Shown: one piece after another, positions 33,937 through 42,215 of the stretch
How the letters are laid out: each line of letters opens with the position of its first letter
Position numbering within the stretch: the first letter of the stretch is position 1
NCBI RefSeq assembly: GCF_000702165.1
Contig: NZ_JNKU01000017.1
Span: 1 to 46,911 of the forward strand
Direction: 5' to 3'
Source of the DNA: Sharpea azabuensis DSM 18934
GTDB lineage: Bacteria; Bacillota_I; Bacilli_A; Erysipelotrichales; Coprobacillaceae
Length of the DNA: 46,911 nt
The notes under the pieces: generated by a model
What the model saw: the letters and a program-made list of their open reading frames with translations, nothing else
Told to the model about the DNA's origin: nothing
Databases searched by the model: none
Made by a program: the position numbers and the translations under genes

Positions 33937-34756
33937 TCTTCTTTTCTCCCCTTTTTTCTCTGACTTGATTATACTTTGCCCATACACCCGAATAAAGAAT
34001 ATTTCTTAAAATATCACTATGGGTGATAATAGGCAGTTTTTCATATGACAATGCAGCATCTCCCATGAATATCTCAAGCATCATTTTAACGTCATCATCA
34101 AAGTGTTCATCTTGAGATCTTTTCTTTAAAGGATTAAATGTGCCCTTCTTTATATCCTCAAATAAGTCATCATAGGCATCCATTAAATAAATGAATTTAC
34201 CAAGATGATATCCAAGTGAATAAAGCTCATCAGCAAAAACAGCATCATATGAAACAATTTCTCCCATCACCCTACCAAATGTATTACATAAAAGATCTAA
34301 ATCATTACATGATTCATTTTCTAACTGATTTATTTTCTCTAATGCCAGTTCAATATGTTGAATCTTTTCAGGATATTCCTCTTTGATTTCTTCAAAAGGC
34401 TTTGTAAGTGATTTGAGCATGCTTTTATGTCGTCCTTCATCATGAACATCATCAACAGCTTTAAAATAAGCTAAGACAACATTCATTTTTGCGACATAGG
34501 AATCATACTTATTTATACGTGTTGTCACTTTAAGCAAAGGATTCACCATGCATTTCTCTTCAATGACTTCTTCAAGTGGTTCATTGAGAGCTGACAAAAG
34601 TACTTCGATAAATGTTAAGTCATTTGATAGAATACGAGTCGCCTTGACGCCATAAAGCTGTTTAATAGATTTACATAATCCACAATAATAGGAACGATAT
34701 AAAGCAAAATCATCCTCGCTTAAAGCATCTTTATTATATTGAATATATCCAAACAT
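33923..34756 (-). CDS. DUF5685-family protein
   Basis: A 277-aa, mostly helical cytoplasmic protein of the uncharacterised DUF5685 family. It has the N-terminal MFGYIQ..and [14 protein letters not shown] (Cys25, Cys28), Cys69 in EKCMVNPL, and two aspartate-rich motifs: VDDVHDE (101-107) and DAYDDLFED (193-201) followed by NPL. The paired Asp motifs in an all-helical protein recall class I isoprenoid synthases, but this is only my reading. It is second in a three-gene cassette, two bases after the membrane zinc-ribbon gene. No substrate can be named. Confidence 0.8.
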   Translation of the reverse strand: MFGYIQYNKDALSEDDFALYRSYYCGLCKSIKQLYGVKATRILSNDLTFIEVLLSALNEPLEEVIEEKCMVNPLLKVTTRINKYDSYVAKMNVVLAYFKAVDDVHDEGRHKSMLKSLTKPFEEIKEEYPEKIQHIELALEKINQLENESCNDLDLLCNTFGRVMGEIVSYDAVFADELYSLGYHLGKFIYLMDAYDDLFEDIKKGTFNPLKKRSQDEHFDDDVKMMLEIFMGDAALSYEKLPIITHSDILRNILYSGVWAKYNQVREKRGEKKNESL

Positions 34757-34758
34757 GC

Positions 34759-35151
34759 TTAAGTTCTCTTTTCAAAAACAGTTGAACAACGTGGACAACG
34801 AATATCTATACGTCCCTTACCTTTAGGTACACGGACAATCTGTTTACATGTTGGACATATGTAATATTTGTGATCTTTATCTTTTGATGACTTCTTGATG
34901 ACACTTACCCTTTTCATAATAGGGGCAATACTTTGTTCATAACGCTGATTTTCCTGATAGCGTTTATTGATATTTTTAGAAAGCATACGAAAGAGCACAT
35001 ACAATAAGAGTATATAAACAAAAACATAGATAATCACACTCTTGACAAAGACATTAGCAATTGTCAAAACAATTGAAAGAATCAATAAATGTTTATTGAG
35101 ACGATCACTGCCATAGCGTCCCATCATTAATCTATATAAGAAATTACGCAT
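34759..35151 (-). CDS. Two-helix membrane protein with C-terminal zinc ribbon
   Basis: A 130-aa protein. Two N-terminal membrane segments (about 21-36 and 38-56) are followed by a basic cytoplasmic linker and a zinc ribbon with CPTC (Cys99/102) and CPRC (Cys119/122). ATTATAGGAGG gives a strong ribosome binding site. First gene of the cassette with the DUF5685 and J-domain proteins; the shared theme is a membrane anchor plus several Cys/metal sites. Function unknown. Confidence 0.82.
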   Translation of the reverse strand: MRNFLYRLMMGRYGSDRLNKHLLILSIVLTIANVFVKSVIIYVFVYILLLYVLFRMLSKNINKRYQENQRYEQSIAPIMKRVSVIKKSSKDKDHKYYICPTCKQIVRVPKGKGRIDIRCPRCSTVFEKRT

Positions 35152-35213
35152 AATTTTCCTCCTATAATAGCCATCAGCTTAACGACTCTATATGAATATT
35201 TCATGAACCACGC

Positions 35214-35240
35214 CATAAAAAAGAAGGACGAGTCCTTCTT
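35214..35240 (-). terminator. Terminator of htrA
   Basis: A 9-bp perfect stem AAGAAGGAC/GTCCTTCTT (35221-35229 with 35232-35240) with a minus-strand T run, directly after the htrA stop. Confidence 0.92.
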
Positions 35241-35242
35241 TT

Positions 35243-36148
35243 CTATGCCGAATAAGATCCTTTTGAAATTAAGCTCTTAGCGATTTTTAATGCCGTATTA
35301 ACCGGAATAGCGAAGCCTAGGCCTTCAGAATTTGTATCCGAGCTCTTGGCATTCACAATCCCAATTAAAGTTCCATTGCTATCAAATAAGCCTCCACCAG
35401 AATTACCTGGAGAAACGGCTGCATCTGTCTGGATGACATTGAGCTTGGCTGTTGTAGATGTATTCTGAGTACGACCAAAGTATTGTGAATACTGGTTGTT
35501 TTCACCGTCAGATGATGAATCATCAATTGAGACAGTGATTGTACGATTCAATGCTGAAACAATGCCAGAAGTAATTGAACCAGAGAATGTACCTTCAGGA
35601 TTACCAACTGCATAAGCTGTCTGTCCCTGAGTAATCTTATCACTATCACCAAATGTTGCTGCGCTTAATCCTGTCGCATTAATCTTAATTACAGCAATAT
35701 CACCTTGTGTATATTTACCAACTAATTTCGCTGTATATGTCTTCTCATCACTTGTAGTGACCTTGATTGTACTTGCTCCATTGACAACATGGGCATTTGT
35801 AATGATGTAGCCATCACTACTCATAATGACACCAGAACCAGCTCCAGAGACAACCTGACTACCAAACCAGAAATTGCTTGTGGTCATGGCTTCAGTTGTA
35901 ATGGCTACAACAGAGTCCGTCATTTTCTTAGCAATATTTGAGGCATCCTTCTTGCTTGATGATGTTGTTGTAGCTGGTGTTGAGGACGTTGTCGTAATGA
36001 CTGAAGCACCATTTAGCTTCAAGACAACATATGCCCCTCCAGCCCCAGCACCAAAACATAATACGAGGACAAGAAGAATAATAATAAATGCAGAACCAAT
36101 GCCTCTCTTTTTTACCTGGTTCATATTATTTGAATTATTTTCGTTCAT
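35243..36148 (-). CDS. htrA: HtrA/DegP-like membrane serine protease lacking a PDZ domain
   Basis: A 301-aa trypsin-like S1C protease of the cell envelope. An N-terminal membrane anchor (17-43) precedes a Thr/Ser-rich linker and the protease domain with a full triad: His120 (NAHVV), Asp150 (GDIAVIKI) and Ser250 (GNSGGG). The chain stops about 20 residues after the protease domain (..IPVNTALKIAKSLISKG), where the PDZ domain would normally begin. A clean stop and strong terminator follow, so this is not an obvious frameshift. Start: ATG at 36146-36148, nine bases after AAAGGA. Confidence 0.92.
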   Translation of the reverse strand: MNENNSNNMNQVKKRGIGSAFIIILLVLVLCFGAGAGGAYVVLKLNGASVITTTSSTPATTTSSSKKDASNIAKKMTDSVVAITTEAMTTSNFWFGSQVVSGAGSGVIMSSDGYIITNAHVVNGASTIKVTTSDEKTYTAKLVGKYTQGDIAVIKINATGLSAATFGDSDKITQGQTAYAVGNPEGTFSGSITSGIVSALNRTITVSIDDSSSDGENNQYSQYFGRTQNTSTTAKLNVIQTDAAVSPGNSGGGLFDSNGTLIGIVNAKSSDTNSEGLGFAIPVNTALKIAKSLISKGSYSA

Positions 36149-36231
36149 ATCTATCATTCCTTTCGAATATGCTTCTAGTATATGTCACTATTACATGAAA
36201 TCTATGTACATATTTTGTGAAACTATGGGAA

Positions 36232-37008
36232 TTAGTCAGTTGATTTATTCAGGAATGTTTCATATAGCGCAATTTCTTCAGGATCATTCTTGCTTGATTC
36301 AAAGATAACTTCACCTTCACCTTCATTATTGATCTTGCCAGCTTCTGCAAGCTTGCTTGCAAGCTGACGAGCAGTTCCTGCTGCACCATCATAGAATTTG
36401 ATATCATCACCAAGCACTTCACGAATGGCATTCTTGACAAAAGGATAATGCGTACAGCCTAATACAACACTCTTAACTTCACCTTTATATGGAGCTAAGA
36501 GCTTATGCAGGACAACACGTACTTCCTCGCCATCAACATCACCAGTTTCAATGGCCTGAGCAAGTCCATTGCAGGCAACTTCTTTGACATTGACATGATT
36601 GCCATATGTCTTAGCAAGCTCATGATATTTATCAAGTCTTAATGTGTTTTCTGTTGCCATCACTAAGATTTCCCCATCATTAGCTTCTGCTGCTGGTTTT
36701 AAAGCCGGTTCCACACCAATAACAATAATATCAGTAAACACATCTCTTACCATTTCGATAGCTGCACTAGTAGCTGTATTACAAGCCACAACAATAGCCT
36801 TAACACCATGGTTGACCATATTATTCATTGTTTCCATCGTATAGTCCTGCACTTCCTTAAGTGATCTTTCACCATATGGAGCACGGGCACTATCACCATA
36901 GAAATAGAATTTTTCATGTGGCAAAAGCTTCACCATTTCCTTTAAGACGGAAATTCCGCCAAGTCCTGAATCAAATACACCAATATATCCATTTAAATCT
37001 TTTTTCAT
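36232..37008 (-). CDS. murI: Glutamate racemase
   Basis: A 258-aa cofactor-independent racemase giving D-glutamate for peptidoglycan. Both catalytic cysteines are visible (Cys76 in VACNTATS, Cys185 in GCTHYPF). DSGLGG (13-18) and YGDSARAPYG are also characteristic. The start is the ATG at 37006-37008 with GGAGGA upstream; the longer frame to 37056 runs into the Crp/Fnr gene. It lies between the regulator and htrA on the same strand. Confidence 0.97.
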   Translation of the reverse strand: MKKDLNGYIGVFDSGLGGISVLKEMVKLLPHEKFYFYGDSARAPYGERSLKEVQDYTMETMNNMVNHGVKAIVVACNTATSAAIEMVRDVFTDIIVIGVEPALKPAAEANDGEILVMATENTLRLDKYHELAKTYGNHVNVKEVACNGLAQAIETGDVDGEEVRVVLHKLLAPYKGEVKSVVLGCTHYPFVKNAIREVLGDDIKFYDGAAGTARQLASKLAEAGKINNEGEGEVIFESSKNDPEEIALYETFLNKSTD

Positions 37009-37052
37009 TTTCAATTCCTCCACACACATCTTAATCTTACTGATAAAGAAAA

Positions 37053-37694
37053 TCAATCTCTCACAAGAACCTTAAAGTGATTCTTATGATATTCAATAAT
37101 GCCTTCTCTTTTTAATACCGATAAACTGTGAGATAAAGCTGAACGATCCACTAATAAATAATCTGCAAGCTGCTGTCGATCAAAAGGAATATCGAATTCA
37201 TCACTATGATGAATTGCTGCTTGTGTGGACAAATAAGCAAGAATGCGTTCACTGATACTTTTTGGTGTGATCATGAGTATCTTACGTGAGAGCTGTAAGT
37301 TCTTCATTGCAATGAGCATCAATATATTCTCATTAAGTTTGGCATGGTTGACTTTACGCATCGCATCCACATCAATAAATAGAATATGCGCAGGTGTTTG
37401 TGCTTCAATACTAATCAACATGGGTTCACGCATATTGGCATAAGCTTCACCAAAGATATCTGGAGCACTTAAATGGGCAACAATATTTGCATGGCTAACC
37501 AAGTCTACTCCGACCCCATTTAATTCACCTTCTAAAACAATCCCTATCTCATGAATAATATCTCCTTGCGAAAAGACCTGTTCGCCTTTTTGAAAATATA
37601 CTTCACGACTACTTATTTTTCCAAGCAAACTTTCTAATTCATTTGCTTCAATGCCCTTAAAAACAGGCAATTTTGTTAATGCTTCAATATTCAT
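37053..37694 (-). CDS. Crp/Fnr-family transcription regulator
   Basis: A 213-aa regulator. It has an N-terminal cyclic-nucleotide-binding-type beta barrel (about 1-115; FQKGEQVFSQGD.., SAPDIFGEAYA), a dimerisation helix, and a C-terminal winged helix (about 150-210; FDRQQLADYLLVDRSALSHSLSVLKREG). The barrel lacks the FNR-type N-terminal Cys cluster, so oxygen sensing by Fe-S is unlikely. Divergent from a short-chain dehydrogenase gene with palindromes in the shared promoter region, suggesting autoregulation and control of that gene. Confidence 0.93.
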   Translation of the reverse strand: MNIEALTKLPVFKGIEANELESLLGKISSREVYFQKGEQVFSQGDIIHEIGIVLEGELNGVGVDLVSHANIVAHLSAPDIFGEAYANMREPMLISIEAQTPAHILFIDVDAMRKVNHAKLNENILMLIAMKNLQLSRKILMITPKSISERILAYLSTQAAIHHSDEFDIPFDRQQLADYLLVDRSALSHSLSVLKREGIIEYHKNHFKVLVRD

Positions 37695-37714
37695 ACAAAT
37701 TGCTCCTTGTTTCT

Positions 37715-37803
37715 ATTTTATAAGAGTTTGAGATTTATTTCAAATCATATCAATTGTTAGCGTTTTCATATTTCTTGAAATGGGACAATACTCGCTTTAT
37801 AAT
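37715..37803. promoter_or_regulatory. Divergent promoters and candidate operators between regulator and dehydrogenase
   Basis: Plus strand: TTGAAA (37775-37780), 17 bp, TATAAT (37798-37803) for the dehydrogenase. Minus strand: TTGAAA (37738-37743), 17 bp, TAAAAT (37715-37720) for the regulator. The palindrome ATTTCTTGAAAT (37770-37781) overlaps the first -35. TTTGA-N8-TCAAA (37727-37744) covers the second. Both are candidate binding sites for the Crp/Fnr protein. Confidence 0.7.
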
Positions 37804-37840
37804 AAATATGTCGATTATATAACACATTGGAGGTAAACAT

Positions 37841-38614
37841 ATGAAGAATTATTTTAATTTAAAGGATCAAGTTGCTTTGGTCACGGGGGCATCAGCTGGT
37901 TTAGGTGTCCAGATGGCCAAGGCCCTTGCTAGTCATGGAGCCAAGATTGTTGCTCTGGCAAGACGTAAAGAAAAAGTTGAAGCCGTCGCAAAAAGTATCA
38001 GTGAGGAATTTGGCGTAGAAGCTATTGGCTTACAATGCGATATTACTGATACAAAGCGCGTTGATGAAGTTATCGAGGACGTCTTATCACGTTTTGGACA
38101 TATTGATATCCTTGTTAATAATGCTGGAACTGGCGCAGTTGGTAATGCTGAGGATATTACTGATCAGCAGTTTGAAAATGAAATGAATATTGACTTGTTT
38201 GGAACTTTTAAAATGGCTAGAGCAGTTGCTAAGAAAGCCATGATCCCTGCTCAATATGGTCGTATTATCAACATTGCATCAATGTATGGACTTGTGGGAA
38301 ATAAGATTGCTGGTTCATCCCCTTACCATGCTGCTAAGGGTGGCGTAGTCAATCTTACAAGAGCATTAGCTGCTGAATGGGGCAAGCATCACATTACTGT
38401 CAATGCCATCTGCCCTGGCTATTTCTATACAGATCTTACTCGTGAAACACTCAATTCTGACTTCTTCCAGCAAAATGCCAAAACAATGATTCCATTAGAA
38501 CGTTATGGTGAAGAAGGCGAATTGGATACTGCTGTCCTCTTCTTATCTTCACCAATGAGTTCCTATGTCACAGGTGTGAACCTACCTGTTGATGGCGGTT
38601 ATACAGCTATGTAA
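37841..38614 (+). CDS. Short-chain dehydrogenase/reductase (gluconate 5-dehydrogenase-like)
   Basis: A 257-aa classical SDR. Cofactor motif TGASAGLG (15-22), NNAG (93-96), and the catalytic set Ser147, Tyr162 and Lys166 (YHAAK). ARRKEK after the second strand has basic residues that often favour NADPH. The overall pattern, including NVDLFGTFKMAR-like and GYFxTDLT stretches, is closest to gluconate 5-dehydrogenase/IdnO-type enzymes, but the substrate is not determined. TTGGAGG precedes the ATG. Monocistronic with its own promoter and terminator. Confidence 0.9.
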   Translation: MKNYFNLKDQVALVTGASAGLGVQMAKALASHGAKIVALARRKEKVEAVAKSISEEFGVEAIGLQCDITDTKRVDEVIEDVLSRFGHIDILVNNAGTGAVGNAEDITDQQFENEMNIDLFGTFKMARAVAKKAMIPAQYGRIINIASMYGLVGNKIAGSSPYHAAKGGVVNLTRALAAEWGKHHITVNAICPGYFYTDLTRETLNSDFFQQNAKTMIPLERYGEEGELDTAVLFLSSPMSSYVTGVNLPVDGGYTAM

Positions 38615-38640
38615 GGATTCCATCACGGAATCCTTTTTCT
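38613..38640 (+). terminator. Terminator of the SDR gene
   Basis: A 9-bp stem AAGGATTCC/GGAATCCTT (38613-38621 with 38627-38635), then a T tract. Confidence 0.92.
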
Positions 38641-38718
38641 TATACTAAATAAATCAGAATCCTTTTGATAAGTGTTGTTGTGTGATACAATAGATTTATT
38701 AAAAGGAGCGTGATTTTT

Positions 38719-39015
38719 ATGGATCATTTAACTGAAAATGTAAAGAAATTGTTATTATTAGGAATTGGTGCAGCTGCCACAACAGCTGAAAAATCAAAAG
38801 ATATTATTGATGATCTTGTTAAGAAAGGTGAAATTACTGTTGATCAGGGTAAAGTTCTTAATGAAGAGCTTAAGCGTAAAGCAAGCAATAAAGTAAGCGA
38901 TGCGATGTTAAATCGTGTTGAAAAGCTTTCAAAAGAAGAAAGAGATGCCCTAAAAGCAAAGCTTGCTGAATTGGACAGCGAAGAAGAAAAAGAAGAAGAT
39001 ACGCAGGAAGACTAG
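38719..39015 (+). CDS. Phasin-like coiled-coil protein
   Basis: A 98-aa helical protein: a short hydrophobic N-terminal stretch (VKKLLLLGIGAAATTAEKS), then a charged coiled coil with KKGEITVDQGKVLNEEL, and a very acidic tail. This fits the PhaF/phasin-like small proteins of Bacillota, which have no proven polyester link there. Start: ATG at 38719, after AAAAGGAG. A TACAAT -10 with TGN extension lies upstream. Three bases separate it from the UbiB-type gene, so the two are co-transcribed. Confidence 0.8.
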   Translation: MDHLTENVKKLLLLGIGAAATTAEKSKDIIDDLVKKGEITVDQGKVLNEELKRKASNKVSDAMLNRVEKLSKEERDALKAKLAELDSEEEKEEDTQED

Positions 39016-39018
39016 TTT

Positions 39019-40602
39019 ATGGCAAGAGAAGACAAGCATGCTTCTCGACGATTAAGTGAAATCATTTCTGTCTTAAATAAGCATCATATCTTAACCGGCC
39101 TAACCCCCATAAAACTTAGAGAGATTCTTGAAGATCTTGGCCCAACATATGTCAAATTTGGGCAGATTATGAGCATGCGTTCCGATATGATTCCCCACGA
39201 ATATTGTAAGGAACTTGAAAAGCTTCGCACCGATGTGACTCCTCTTGCTTATGATGAAGTCAAAAACATTATTGAAGAAGAACTCAAGCAACCGATAAAT
39301 GAAGTGTTCTCCTCAATTGTAAAGGAGCCTTTAGGATCCGCATCAATTGCGCAAGTCCATGAAGCATTTCTACTTAGTGGAGAAAAAGTAGTAATCAAAG
39401 TCCAGCGACCTTACATTTATGAAACCATGGAAGCTGATATCAAGCTGCTTAGACAAGCTTGCAAGATTTTAAAATTAGCTACTGGCACAGGTGACCTCCT
39501 TGATTTTAGAGCAGTCATTGAGGAATTATGGCGGACGAGCCAGATAGAAATGGACTTTTTCAAAGAAGCTGATAATATCGACCATTTTGCCCAATGTAAC
39601 CAGGATATTAATTATATTCTTGTTCCCCATGTTTACCACGAGTATACAACAAGACATCTTATTGTCATGAATGATGTTGGAAATCTACAAGTCGATCAAG
39701 TCAATGAATTAAAGAATTTAGGCTATGACATTGATGATATCGCAAGAAAGACAGCAGAAAACTTTGTCAAACAGATTCTTGATGATGGTTTTTTCCATGC
39801 TGACCCACATCCCGGTAATATTCATGTTACCGACAACAAGATTGCCTGGATTGACTTTGGCATGATGGGCACAGTCACCCCTTCAACGCAACAAATTCTC
39901 ACAAAAGGTATCAAAGCAATCTTAGATGATGATATCTACGATTTAGAAGAAGCTTTCTTGATGCTGACAAAGCCAGAACAGAAAATCAACGAAAGTCAGC
40001 TCATCTATCAGCTGAATATGATTGTTGAGAAATATAAGCAACGTAATTTTGGTGATTTTAATTTTGGGCCACTTATTGAGGGATGTATTGAGATTGTCAA
40101 AACAAACAAGATTGCCGTACCAGCTGATTTAACATTGCTTTTACGTGCGATGCTGACCATCAATGGAACCCTTGGCGAAATCTCTCCATCTTGTAACCTG
40201 ATAGAAATTCTCGCCAACCATATGCGTATTAAATGGCAGAAAGAACTAGATCTAAAAACTCAGATATTACATATTGCTCAATCTTTCTATACTTCTAGTA
40301 AAAAAGGATTGGCCACTCCATCTATTGTCTTTGATCTTCTTAAGCTTGCAAAAAATGGACATATTACATTAAATGTAAAAGAGAATAAAAGTGATCGTGA
40401 TATGCGCCTAGAGAAGCATAATTGGAATCATATTGTTATTGCTATTGTTTCTGGTTTTCTCTATCTCTCAGCAAGTATTCTTACTTTATCGCCATTAGAA
40501 CATAATGTTTTTGGGATGCCCCTATTATCCTTTATTGGATATGTGGCAGGGACAATCCTTGTTGTCATGCTGCTATGGCGATTAGAACATGATCAGGATT
40601 AA
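39019..40602 (+). CDS. UbiB/ABC1/AarF-family atypical kinase
   Basis: A 527-aa UbiB protein. The family's KxGQ motif is KFGQ (46-49), the Ala-rich nucleotide loop is GSASIAQVHEA, then KVQRP, HADPHPGN (catalytic loop) and WIDFGMMG (metal-binding DFG). Two C-terminal membrane helices follow (about 475-495 and 500-522). Known members support ubiquinone synthesis or lipid handling through ATPase activity. This looks like an anaerobe, so the quinone role is doubtful; a lipid role with the phasin-like partner is inference. Confidence 0.92.
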   Translation: MAREDKHASRRLSEIISVLNKHHILTGLTPIKLREILEDLGPTYVKFGQIMSMRSDMIPHEYCKELEKLRTDVTPLAYDEVKNIIEEELKQPINEVFSSIVKEPLGSASIAQVHEAFLLSGEKVVIKVQRPYIYETMEADIKLLRQACKILKLATGTGDLLDFRAVIEELWRTSQIEMDFFKEADNIDHFAQCNQDINYILVPHVYHEYTTRHLIVMNDVGNLQVDQVNELKNLGYDIDDIARKTAENFVKQILDDGFFHADPHPGNIHVTDNKIAWIDFGMMGTVTPSTQQILTKGIKAILDDDIYDLEEAFLMLTKPEQKINESQLIYQLNMIVEKYKQRNFGDFNFGPLIEGCIEIVKTNKIAVPADLTLLLRAMLTINGTLGEISPSCNLIEILANHMRIKWQKELDLKTQILHIAQSFYTSSKKGLATPSIVFDLLKLAKNGHITLNVKENKSDRDMRLEKHNWNHIVIAIVSGFLYLSASILTLSPLEHNVFGMPLLSFIGYVAGTILVVMLLWRLEHDQD

Positions 40603-40620
40603 AAAGATTTTTTTAAATTT

Positions 40621-40650
40621 GAGGTCTTTAAGCAGACCTCTTTTCAATTT
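40621..40650 (+). terminator. Terminator of the phasin-like/UbiB operon
   Basis: Stem GAGGTCT/AGACCTC (40621-40627 with 40634-40640) followed by TTTTCAATTTT. Confidence 0.9.
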
Positions 40651-40699
40651 TACAGTTAATAAGCATCATTTTCATTTCGTACTTTTTATAGCATATCAT

Positions 40700-40734
40700 A
40701 AAGCAAAAATAGCGGCATCATGTGTCGCTATTTT
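40700..40734 (-). terminator. Terminator of the GH13 gene
   Basis: A 9-bp stem AAAATAGCG/CGCTATTTT (40706-40714 with 40726-40734), T-rich on both sides. Confidence 0.87.
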
Positions 40735-40741
40735 TATAAGT

Positions 40742-42046
40742 CTATTCTGTTTTCCAGATGGCAATAGAAAGTGGTGCTAACTCACTGCCTGCTCCAAAAT
40801 CATGTTTTTCATTAGTCAGCAAGTCTTCACCTGTTCCACTATTGGCATTGAAATGCGCTACAAATGGTGCATCATCAATATTTAAAGCAACAATAATTCT
40901 TTCACCCTCAGCTTCTCTTTCAAATACATATTGCTTATTTGTGAGAAGGAGTTCTTTGAATTGGCCACTGTTGAGAGCTGGATGTTCATTTCTCAAATGA
41001 ATTAACTGCTCGATATATTCTGTCAATTCATTAGGCTCTGGCTTTGTGAATGCTGGACGTAAGCTATCGTCGCTCATTCCTGGTATCTTCTTGCCTTCAG
41101 TTCCCCATTCCGAACCATAATAGATACATGGAATACCAGGTAATGTTAGCTGTAAAGCAAATAATAATGGCAGTTTCTTTTTATCCGAAAGTTTGCTTGC
41201 GATACGATCAACATCATGATTGTCTAAGAAAGTCAGCAAGCTTTTTCCTCGATACATATCAAACATATTACGTTTAAGTGTATGCGCAATTTCAAACATA
41301 TTTAAAGAATTGAAGCTGCTCCACATGCCTTTATAGCCAGGATAATCAGTAATGGCATCAAGATGTCCTTCATCAAACATATAGCCAGCATTATCACCAA
41401 GCACTTCACCAACCATAAAGAAATCAGGCTTAAAACTTCGGGCAAAATCAGAAAGCATAGCCATAAACCAGCGTGGTAATGAATAAGCTACATCAAGACG
41501 AATACCATCAATATCAAAATATTCAATCCAGAACTTCACCGATTCCTTGAGATAGTCCTGTACTTCAGGATTTTCGAGATTGAGCTTTACTAATTCATAA
41601 TGCCCTTCCCATCCTTCATACCAGAAACCATCGTTATAATCAGAGTTGCCATTAAAATCAATATGGAACCAATCTCTATAACGACTATTTTCACGATTGC
41701 TTCTAACATCCTCAAAAGCGAAGAAACCTCTACCAACATGATTGAATACACCATCAAGGACGACTTTTATGCCCTTCTTATGAAGATCATCAACGACCTT
41801 CTTGAAATCTTCATTATGACCCAAACGTTCATCAAGACGGCGATAATCACGTGTATCATAACCATGATGATCACTAGAAAAAATAGGATTAAAATAGACA
41901 GCTTTAATGCCTAGTTTCTTTAAATAATCACTAAATGCTAATACTCTTAAAATACGATGTTCTTCAACAATACCATCATTGAAGCTTGGTGCATCACAAA
42001 AGTTCAATGTATAGATCTGATAAAACACACTTTTATTAAACCACAT
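40742..42046 (-). CDS. GH13 alpha-amylase-family glycosidase (cytoplasmic)
   Basis: A 434-aa GH13 enzyme with no signal peptide, so it acts on imported maltodextrin-like sugars. The four conserved regions are visible: DGVFNH (98-103), GIRLDVAY with nucleophile Asp185, the acid/base Glu214 in VGEV, and LDNHD with Asp278. No extra N- or C-terminal starch-binding modules. The compact form resembles neopullulanase/cyclomaltodextrinase-type or amylosucrase-distant members; substrate not fixed. Start: ATG at 42044-42046 after GAGGAGGTATG. Divergent from rubrerythrin. Confidence 0.92.
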   Translation of the reverse strand: MWFNKSVFYQIYTLNFCDAPSFNDGIVEEHRILRVLAFSDYLKKLGIKAVYFNPIFSSDHHGYDTRDYRRLDERLGHNEDFKKVVDDLHKKGIKVVLDGVFNHVGRGFFAFEDVRSNRENSRYRDWFHIDFNGNSDYNDGFWYEGWEGHYELVKLNLENPEVQDYLKESVKFWIEYFDIDGIRLDVAYSLPRWFMAMLSDFARSFKPDFFMVGEVLGDNAGYMFDEGHLDAITDYPGYKGMWSSFNSLNMFEIAHTLKRNMFDMYRGKSLLTFLDNHDVDRIASKLSDKKKLPLLFALQLTLPGIPCIYYGSEWGTEGKKIPGMSDDSLRPAFTKPEPNELTEYIEQLIHLRNEHPALNSGQFKELLLTNKQYVFEREAEGERIIVALNIDDAPFVAHFNANSGTGEDLLTNEKHDFGAGSELAPLSIAIWKTE

Positions 42047-42070
42047 CTTACATACCTCCTCGTTTTTGTC

Positions 42071-42099
42071 ATTATACACTTTTTGAAAGCCCTTGAAAA
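42071..42099 (-). promoter_or_regulatory. Promoter of the GH13 gene
   Basis: Minus-strand TTTTCA (42094-42099), 17-bp spacer, TATAAT (42071-42076). Confidence 0.65.
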
Positions 42100-42138
42100 A
42101 TATATTCTATGAATATTTAATATTTTTAAGCAAACTAA

Positions 42139-42194
42139 TTGCATTCATAAAGCATTTAGATAATAATGTAATTAGTGTGTAAGGGGTAACCCCT
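42139..42194 (+). promoter_or_regulatory. Rubrerythrin promoter and leader palindrome
   Basis: TTGCAT (42139-42144) is followed after 16-17 bp by TAATAAT (42161-42167). About 15 bases downstream lies the near-perfect palindrome AGGGGTAACCCCT (42182-42194), in the early transcript. It could act as an operator or as a 5' stabilising hairpin. Confidence 0.6.
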
Positions 42195-42215
42195 CAAAGA
42201 AAGGATGAAGAAATT

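Noticed and set aside
42071-42110. cre site at the GH13 promoter
   Set aside because: A TTTCAA/TTGAAA-like pair is present but lacks the central CG needed for a cre call.
42139-42180. PerR box upstream of rubrerythrin
   Set aside because: The TAATAATGTAATTA stretch matches the PerR consensus too loosely to call in AT-rich DNA.
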